From JAWXCM01 sp034408745 (GTDB lineage Bacteria > Acidobacteriota > Terriglobia > Bryobacterales > Bryobacteraceae): 11,775 nucleotides of DNA. The stretch is taken from assembly GCA_034408745.1 (NCBI GenBank), contig JAWXCM010000257.1, positions 1 through 11,775 of the forward strand, written 5' to 3'. How positions within the stretch are numbered: the stretch's first letter is position 1; the number at the start of each line of letters is the position of its first letter. This document shows, piece by piece, positions 7,610-11,775 of the stretch. Under the pieces are notes generated by a model, which ran no database searches, had not been told where the DNA came from, and saw only the letters and a program-made list of their open reading frames with translations. Position numbers and translations under genes: made by a program.

Positions 7610-8167
7610 GTGATTCCGGAGCACCGTCCGACCCTGAGCGAACTGGCGTGGCTCTTCTTCCGAATCGGCAACGCCACGTTCGGAAGCGGCGGCTACATTC
7701 TGGTGCAGCTGCGGCGGGAAGCTCAGGAGCGCGGCTGGGCGCCCGAATGGCAGCTCAACCTCCTGCTGGCGCTGGCCCGGGTGGTGCCCGGAACCAATGT
7801 CTTCGCATTCATTGCTGCGCTCGCCCACTCAGTACGGGGCTGGCCGGGAACAGTGGTGGCGCTGCTGGCGACGTCCGTGCCCGCTTCTTTCGTGATGGTG
7901 GGGCTGACGCTCGCCTATCAACGCTGGAACGCGACACCACTGGGCGGCCCGTTCATCACCGCGGCCATGAGTTCCATCGTCGGCGTGATCCTCGCCGCGG
8001 GCTGGCTGCTGTGCGCCCCCAGTGTCAGCCGGCGAAGCTGGCTTCGAACATTTGTGCTGGTGTTCGGCGGCGCAACGCTCTCGTTGTACATTCAGCCGCT
8101 CGCGGTACTCGCCCTGGCGGTACTGACCGGCGCGTTTTGGCCCGTGCCTGAGGAGCGGGAGTCATGA
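7610..8167 (+). CDS. chrA: Chromate transporter family protein, N-terminal half (CHR domain)
   Basis: 185 residues, one CHR domain. The family moves chromate (and probably other anions) across the inner membrane; short-chain members come as adjacent pairs. Visible family marks are FRIGNATFGSGGY (17-29; the FGxGG motif), RREAQERGW (35-43) and the VVPGTN turn (59-63), where the usual form is PGP, so Gly-Thr-Asn replaces Gly-Pro. Hydrophobic spans lie at about 62-75, 80-103, 118-136, 147-161 and 162-178. It starts with GTG one base after the lysA stop, with GAGG 8 bases upstream, and its stop overlaps the next start (ATGA). The fold and pairing are clear. Chromate as the real substrate is doubtful, given the linkage to lysine synthesis and no resistance gene nearby. 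Confidence 0.88.
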   Translation: MIPEHRPTLSELAWLFFRIGNATFGSGGYILVQLRREAQERGWAPEWQLNLLLALARVVPGTNVFAFIAALAHSVRGWPGTVVALLATSVPASFVMVGLTLAYQRWNATPLGGPFITAAMSSIVGVILAAGWLLCAPSVSRRSWLRTFVLVFGGATLSLYIQPLAVLALAVLTGAFWPVPEERES

Positions 8168-8688
8168 ACCTCTGGCTGCTCTATCTGGTGATGCTGAAAG
8201 CGACGGCCACCACGCTGAACGGTCCGATGTCGCTACCCATCCTTCGCGACGAACTGGTGGTGAAGAATCATGTCCTCACGGATCGCGAACTCAGCGCCGC
8301 GGTGACTGCCGCGCAGGCTGCGCCCGGGCCGATGGGAATCTACATCGTCGGAGTCGGGTACTTCGTCGCGGGACCCGCGGGCGCCGCCGTGGGATGGCTC
8401 GCCATGCTGACGCCCGCGTTGATTGCCGTGCCACTCGCGCGAATCGGCATCCGCTGGCTGACCAACCAGCGCGCCCGCCGAGCCATGGACGCCGCGGTGC
8501 TCGCCAGCGCTGGCCTGATTGCGATGTCGGCGATCCCTCTCGCCCAGGCATCCATACGCGACAACATTCATTACCTGCTGGCCGTCGCCGCGTTCTTTAT
8601 TGGTGTTCGCACCAGAGTCCCGACGGCGCTCATCATTGCCTCCGCCGGGATCATCGGAGTGCTTAGTTCGATCCTGCCGACGCCTTGA
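8164..8688 (+). CDS. chrA: Chromate transporter family protein, C-terminal half (CHR domain)
   Basis: 174 residues, the second CHR domain of the pair, with hydrophobic spans at about 1-12, 54-70, 73-95, 110-126, 136-149 and 153-172. It carries NGPMSLPILRDE (19-30) and the canonical QAAPGPMGIY (51-60), which keeps the PGP that its partner lacks. In paired CHR systems the two halves insert with opposite orientation and work together, which fits one transporter made from both genes. The ATG overlaps the upstream stop (ATGA at 8164-8167), with AGGAG at 8151-8155 eight bases before it. Its last 26 bases overlap the 3' end of argD on the other strand. Substrate unproven. Confidence 0.87.
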   Translation: MNLWLLYLVMLKATATTLNGPMSLPILRDELVVKNHVLTDRELSAAVTAAQAAPGPMGIYIVGVGYFVAGPAGAAVGWLAMLTPALIAVPLARIGIRWLTNQRARRAMDAAVLASAGLIAMSAIPLAQASIRDNIHYLLAVAAFFIGVRTRVPTALIIASAGIIGVLSSILPTP

Positions 8689-9904
8689 ATTTCTTCAGTG
8701 CCGCCGTAAGAATCTTCATCGCCTGATCCACTTCCTTCTGTCCGATGATGTACGGAGGCAGGAACCGCAGCACCTTTTCGTGCGTGCAGTTCATCAACAG
8801 CCCCCCGGCCATGCAGTCGAGCACTACCTGTTTGCCAGGCTCGGTCAACTCCACCCCGATCATCAGGCCCGACCCGCGCACTTCCTTCACGCAGCTGAAC
8901 TTCTTCGCCATCTCCCGCAGGCGCATCTGGAAATACGCACCCGTGTCGAGAATATTCGGCATCAGCTCGTCGAGAATGTCGAAAAATTCGACCGCCACCC
9001 GACACGCCAGCGCATTGCCTCCAAACGTCGACCCGTGCATCCCGGGCGCAATCGACTTCGCAGCGCGCTCATTGGCCACCACGCATCCCAGCGGCAGGCC
9101 GCAGCCCAGCGGCTTGGCCGCGATCATGATGTCAGGCATCACCACCGGGTCCAGGAGTTGATAGCTGTAGTATTTGCCCGGGCGGCCCACACCACACTGG
9201 ATCTCGTCGGCGACGTAAAGTGCGTCGAATTTGTCGCACAATTCCCGCGCTTTCCGGACAAACTCACCGTAGATCGGGTGAATGCCGCCCTCTCCCTGAA
9301 TGCCTTCCACCAGGATGCCGCAGGTGCGCTCGCTAAACACCGCCTCGAGTCCCTGAACATCGTTGGCGTGCACGAATCGCACACCAGGCAGAAGCGGCTC
9401 AAACGGCTCGCGGTACTTGTGCTGCCCGGTAATCGACAACGCTCCCAACGTGCGGCCATGGAATGAATTTTCCAGCGCAATGATCTCGTACTTGTCCGGG
9501 TGAATGTGCGATCCGTGCGACCGGAGCATCTTCATCGCCCCTTCGGTCGCCTCCGTACCGGAGTTGCAGAAGAACGACCGCTGCAGTCCGCTGGTCTTCG
9601 CGAGCCTCTCCGCCAGAGGCCCCTGATATTCGTGATAGTACAGGTTGGATGTGTGGATGAGCTTAGGCGCCTGATCCCGAATCACTTTCATCATCCGTGG
9701 GTGATTGTGGCCCAGCGCGTTCACGCCAATGCCGGAAATGAAATCGAGATATTTCTTCCCGTTAGTATCCCACAGATAAGCGCCTTTTCCACGCTGCAGC
9801 ACCACCGGGTAACGGGCATAGTTCTGGAGCAGATACTCGCGCTCCAAAGCCATAATCGCATCCTGACGGGATACTTCGGGCAACGTGTCAGTAAGGCTGG
9901 ACAT
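8663..9904 (-). CDS. argD: Acetylornithine (class III) aminotransferase
   Basis: 413 residues from the ATG at 9904. Class III PLP aminotransferase of the acetylornithine/succinylornithine type: arginine synthesis, and in some bacteria also the N-succinyl-DAP step of lysine synthesis. Numbered from this start: phosphate-binding SGTEA (115-119), NSFHGRTLGALSITG (146-160), DEIQCGVGRPGKYY (233-246) and the PLP lysine in IAAKPLGCGLP (Lys264), HGSTFGGN (290-297), LRFLPP near the C-terminus. An ATG at 9922 would add MPYHID and overlap the dinB start; neither site has a Shine-Dalgarno. I prefer 9904 because TATCAT lies 6 bases before it. The open frame continues upstream to 10249, but that part is antisense to dinB and has no family residues. 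4-aminobutyrate or ornithine aminotransferase is a less likely reading. No other arg gene is adjacent. Confidence 0.93.
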   Translation of the reverse strand: MSSLTDTLPEVSRQDAIMALEREYLLQNYARYPVVLQRGKGAYLWDTNGKKYLDFISGIGVNALGHNHPRMMKVIRDQAPKLIHTSNLYYHEYQGPLAERLAKTSGLQRSFFCNSGTEATEGAMKMLRSHGSHIHPDKYEIIALENSFHGRTLGALSITGQHKYREPFEPLLPGVRFVHANDVQGLEAVFSERTCGILVEGIQGEGGIHPIYGEFVRKARELCDKFDALYVADEIQCGVGRPGKYYSYQLLDPVVMPDIMIAAKPLGCGLPLGCVVANERAAKSIAPGMHGSTFGGNALACRVAVEFFDILDELMPNILDTGAYFQMRLREMAKKFSCVKEVRGSGLMIGVELTEPGKQVVLDCMAGGLLMNCTHEKVLRFLPPYIIGQKEVDQAMKILTAALKKFKASAGSN

Positions 9905-9908
9905 GTCA

Positions 9909-9916
9909 ATATGATA
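9909..9916. promoter_or_regulatory. Shared symmetric -10 box of argD and dinB
   Basis: ATATGATA between the two divergent starts. The plus strand reads TATGAT (9910-9915), five bases before the dinB ATG at 9921; the minus strand reads TATCAT (9916-9911), six bases before the argD ATG at 9904. Transcription starting about 7 bases after each -10 would begin at or next to both start codons. Neither gene has a Shine-Dalgarno, which fits leaderless mRNAs. The -35 matches are weak. Confidence 0.5.
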
Positions 9917-9920
9917 GGGC

Positions 9921-10427
9921 ATGCACGACGTCTTTATTCGATATTCCGTGGACAAGCTGACCCAGCTGGCGGGGCGCATCGACACCTGCCTCGACAAGCT
10001 CGACGATGAGCAGATCTGGTGGCGCGGAGCCGATGAATCGAACGCTGTTGGGAACCTGGCGCTGCACCTGAATGGCAACCTCTGGCAGTGGATTGTCAGC
10101 GCGGTCGGCGGCGCGCCCGAAACTCGCGACCGTGACGCCGAGTTCAACGCGGCCGGAGGCGTCACCAAAGCCGAACTGCAAAGCCGTTTGCGCGAGCGAG
10201 TCGCCGAAACAGTAGCCGTCTTCGAACGTCTTACCCCCGAGCGACTCATGGAACGCGTCCACGTCCAGAGCTACCATGTCACCGTGCTCGAAGCCGTCTA
10301 TCATGTCGTCGAGCATTTCGCACAGCACGCCGCACAGATCATGTACGCGACTAAGTTGATGGCCCGCATTGACCTCGGGTTCTACGGGCACCTGAAGGCC
10401 GCATCGCACGCAGAGAAGACACCGTAA
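9921..10427 (+). CDS. DinB-superfamily protein (DUF1572-like)
   Basis: 168 residues, a four-helix-bundle DinB/YfiT-type protein. The start (HDVFIRYSVDKL), the WWR of IWWRGADESNAVGNLALHLNGN (32-53) and the C-terminal helix YHVVEHFAQHAAQI (127-140) are typical of the DUF1572 branch. Histidines 49, 128, 132 and 136 are candidates for the metal-binding triad; 49, 132 and 136 would be the usual spacing. Relatives include thiol S-transferases for bacillithiol or mycothiol and damage-induced proteins of unknown activity, so the function here is open. The ATG at 9921 is the only usable start: an in-frame TAG lies two codons upstream. There is no Shine-Dalgarno; TATGAT lies five bases before the ATG. 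pcm follows 15 bases after the stop, so the pair is likely one transcript. Confidence 0.87.
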   Translation: MHDVFIRYSVDKLTQLAGRIDTCLDKLDDEQIWWRGADESNAVGNLALHLNGNLWQWIVSAVGGAPETRDRDAEFNAAGGVTKAELQSRLRERVAETVAVFERLTPERLMERVHVQSYHVTVLEAVYHVVEHFAQHAAQIMYATKLMARIDLGFYGHLKAASHAEKTP

Positions 10428-10430
10428 AGC

Positions 10431-10436
10431 AGGAGG
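10431..10436 (+). promoter_or_regulatory. Consensus Shine-Dalgarno of pcm
   Basis: AGGAGG, six bases before a GTG at 10443. It is the strongest ribosome site in the window and fixes the GTG start. It contrasts with the absent site of the gene just upstream. Confidence 0.75.
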
Positions 10437-10442
10437 TACCAC

Positions 10443-11057
10443 GTGATCCCGCCGGATCAGCTGGAAGGGCGAGGCATCCGCGATCCCCGCGTCCTCGCCG
10501 CGATTCGTTCGGTACCACGAGCCCTCTTCGTACCGGATGATCTGCGAGCCTGCGCGCTCGACGACCGCCCTCTCGACATTGGCTGGGGCGCCACCATCTC
10601 ACAGCCCTACATAGTTGCCGCTATGACCGAGTTGCTCGACCTCTGCCCTGTTCACAAGGTGCTGGAAGTTGGGACCGGCTCGGGCTACCAGGCCGCGGTG
10701 CTCTCACAACTCGTCCACGAAGTCTGTTCCATTGAAGTCATTCCCGAACTCGGGCTGGAGGCAACGGAGCGGCTGGAACGGCTGGGCTACATCAATGTGC
10801 GCGTACGGATCGGCGATGGCTACGCGGGCTGGCCGGAAGATGCTCCCTTTGACCGCATCATACTGACTGCCGCACCGCCCGACATACCCCCGGAGCTGAT
10901 TCACCAGCTGGCCGCACCCGGCCGCCTGGTAGCTCCGCTCGGCGAGCCTTCTCATCAAAATCTCTGGGTCTTCGACAAGGACGCGGCTGGCCACACGGAA
11001 TCGCGCCGAATCTTCGGAGTCAGCTTCGTGCCCATGGTGTCGGGGCATCGCCATTGA
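10443..11057 (+). CDS. pcm: Protein-L-isoaspartate O-methyltransferase
   Basis: 204 residues, usual length for the family. The enzyme methylates L-isoaspartyl residues formed by ageing of Asp and Asn in proteins, using S-adenosylmethionine, and so starts their repair in the cytoplasm. Seen in order: GIRDPRVLAAIRSVPRALFV (11-30), ATISQPYIVAAMTELL (50-65; the family's isoaspartate-site region), SAM-binding motif I VLEVGTGSGYQAAVLS (73-88), GDGYAGWPEDAPFDRII (124-140), and the LTAAPPDIPPELIHQL (141-156) and GRLVAPLG (160-167) motifs. FVPM (195-198) closes the domain. The GTG start is fixed by AGGAGG six bases upstream. It follows dinB by 15 bases. In many proteobacteria pcm pairs with surE or nlpD, but neither is here. 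Confidence 0.96.
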   Translation: MIPPDQLEGRGIRDPRVLAAIRSVPRALFVPDDLRACALDDRPLDIGWGATISQPYIVAAMTELLDLCPVHKVLEVGTGSGYQAAVLSQLVHEVCSIEVIPELGLEATERLERLGYINVRVRIGDGYAGWPEDAPFDRIILTAAPPDIPPELIHQLAAPGRLVAPLGEPSHQNLWVFDKDAAGHTESRRIFGVSFVPMVSGHRH

Positions 11058-11086
11058 ATTGAAATAGCCGCTTCACATTTCCCGTA

Positions 11087-11092
11087 TATACT
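11087..11092 (+). promoter_or_regulatory. Probable -10 box of the TonB-receptor gene
   Basis: TATACT inside the palindrome GTATATAC (11084-11091), with its last base 8 positions before the A of the ATG at 11100. No Shine-Dalgarno precedes the ATG. Transcription would start at or one base before the ATG. A TTGAAA at 11059-11064 is 22 bases upstream, too far for a standard -35. Confidence 0.4.
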
Positions 11093-11099
11093 GCAATGT

Positions 11100-11708
11100 A
11101 TGTTACAGGGGAAGTTTCTCGCGCTGGTCTTGCTTGGCATCGCCTCAGGGTCTGCGCTGTTCGGCCAGAACTCCACCATTCAAGGCCTTGTCAAGGACGG
11201 GAGCGACTCGCTCATCCCTGGTGCCGCCGTCACGATCACCAACATTGAAACCGGCCTGCGACGGGAAATCTCCACCAACGAATCGGGCTTCTACAGCGTT
11301 CCGACTCTGCCTGTAGGCCGCTACAAGCTCACCGCTGGTATGAAGGGCTTCAGCACCGCCGAAGTGGAAGAGGTGAAGGTGGACGTGGCGCAGGTCGCCC
11401 GCGTCGACTTCACGCTGACTCCAGGCGCGGTTACCGAGAGCATTCGGGTGGAAGCGACAGCCGCGATGCTCGATTCGGAAACCGCCACTGTCGGCCAGGT
11501 CATCGATAACAAGCGCATCGTCGAACTTCCGTTGAACGGCCGCAATTACCTCGAACTGGCTCGGCTTACTGCCGGCACGGCTCCGGCCCGCGGCTCGCGC
11601 CCCGGAAGCGAAGGCGTCTTCTCCGCCGGCGGCCAGCATGGTTACCAGGTGCAGGTCAACATAGACGGCGTGGATAACCCTAGAAACGGCAGTTACCCGG
11701 TAGCCTGA
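11100..11708 (+). CDS. TonB-dependent receptor, interrupted N-terminal fragment
   Basis: Outer-membrane receptor start, 202 codons before a TGA; complete Acidobacteriota relatives run to roughly 1000 residues or more. It has a signal peptide (MLQGKFLALVLLGIASGSALFGQ, cut near 22-23), a carboxypeptidase-regulatory-like beta-sandwich at 25-108 (GLVKDGSDSLIPGAAVTITN, ESGFYSVPTLPVGRY), and the opening of the plug domain (RVEATAAMLDSETATVGQVI, LPLNGRNYLELARLTAGT at 143-160). Homology-like sequence lasts to NIDGVDN (187-193), the point where the plug of this family continues; the next nine codons (PRNGSYPVA) and the stop do not look like it. No transmembrane barrel follows in the window. I read it as a gene cut by inserted DNA at about 11679. 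The start ATG has no ribosome site but sits 8 bases after TATACT. The substrate of such receptors is usually not predictable from this part. Confidence 0.85.
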   Translation: MLQGKFLALVLLGIASGSALFGQNSTIQGLVKDGSDSLIPGAAVTITNIETGLRREISTNESGFYSVPTLPVGRYKLTAGMKGFSTAEVEEVKVDVAQVARVDFTLTPGAVTESIRVEATAAMLDSETATVGQVIDNKRIVELPLNGRNYLELARLTAGTAPARGSRPGSEGVFSAGGQHGYQVQVNIDGVDNPRNGSYPVA

Positions 11709-11775
11709 GCAAGTCGGAGTGTGTCGCCGAGGATCTTTCCTTTGAGGAAAAACCGAAAGGCCGCGCTCAGAATCA
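11679..11775. mobile_element. Possible end of an insertion element (partial)
   Basis: From about 11679 the reading frame no longer matches a TonB receptor. The new DNA begins with CCTAGAAACGGCAGTTACC and carries a minus-strand stop within 15 bases, the arrangement usual at the 3' end of a transposase gene. CTAG at the junction (11680-11683) is a known type of target for some IS families, but only one end is visible, so neither inverted repeat nor target duplication can be shown. A chimeric join is an alternative. Confidence 0.3.
11693..11775 (-). CDS. C-terminal end of an unidentified ORF (possibly transposase)
   Basis: The minus strand is open from the right edge to a TAA at 11693-11695: 26 residues containing AAFRFFLKGKILGDTL and ending LAQATG. 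The basic/hydrophobic make-up and the place of the stop, inside DNA that seems to interrupt the TonB gene, suggest the tail of a transposase, but I do not recognise the family. The rest of the gene would lie outside the window. It may be an open frame by chance. Confidence 0.28.
   Translation of the reverse strand, partial: ILSAAFRFFLKGKILGDTLRLAQATG

Noticed and set aside
9905..9922. argD starting at the ATG of the GCATGC palindrome (9922)
   Set aside because: Possible, and it would make the two start codons overlap, but no ribosome site or -10 lies at the right distance on the minus strand, whereas the ATG at 9904 has TATCAT six bases before it.
9905..10249. N-terminal extension of the argD reading frame (to 528 residues)
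   Set aside because: It is antisense to dinB, rich in Ser/Arg as shadow frames are, and has no aminotransferase residues; the family starts near MSSLTD.
11058..11099. TTGAAA (11059-11064) as the -35 of the TonB gene
   Set aside because: The spacing to TATACT is 22 bases, too long for a standard sigma-70 promoter.

Overview
The window (about 62% G+C by eye) reads as a piece of a free-living Acidobacteriota chromosome, most like the Bryobacterales/Solibacter group. This rests on gene style, not a database match: a very large secreted NHL-repeat protein with the recurring GxSGDGGPA linker, a PQQ-type propeller carrying the QWRGPNRDG motif, a TonB receptor start with a carboxypeptidase-regulatory domain and LPLNGRNY, and a DinB/DUF1572 protein. 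The left end lies in a Gly-codon repeat and the right end just inside what looks like an insertion, so the window may be a whole draft contig that stops at repeats.

Layout. 1-341 (-): RRM RNA-binding protein with a Gly/Arg tail, running off the left edge. 535-4185 (-): 1216-residue secreted NHL/fibronectin-III mosaic protein. 4238-5095 (-): myo-inositol oxygenase, 52 bases upstream of the NHL gene on the same strand. 5152-8688 (+): a compact run of PQQ-like propeller, lysA and two half-size chromate-transporter (CHR) genes, with gaps of 15 and 1 bases and one 4-base overlap. 8663-9904 (-): acetylornithine aminotransferase, convergent with and overlapping the last CHR gene by 26 bases. 9921-11057 (+): DinB-like protein then protein-L-isoaspartate methyltransferase (pcm), 15 bases apart. 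11100-11708 (+): the first 200 or so codons of a TonB-dependent receptor, cut off by unrelated DNA that carries the C-terminal end of an unidentified minus-strand ORF.

How the genes fit. lysA (last step of lysine synthesis) and argD (arginine synthesis, known in E. coli also to serve as the DAP-pathway aminotransferase) face each other across the CHR pair, so the two amino-acid genes may share a purpose. The CHR pair should form one membrane transporter. DinB-pcm looks like a small stress or repair unit. MIOX stands alone, without inositol-pathway neighbours.

No multi-gene system that is plainly new was found. The most interesting signals are regulatory. Both divergent gene pairs (MIOX/PQQ propeller and argD/dinB) have a symmetric -10-like box that can be read on both strands. 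At argD/dinB the box sits 5-6 bases from both start codons, neither of which has a Shine-Dalgarno, suggesting one bidirectional promoter making two leaderless mRNAs. Other points of note are the complete eukaryote-like MIOX, the CHR pair tied to lysA, and the broken TonB receptor.
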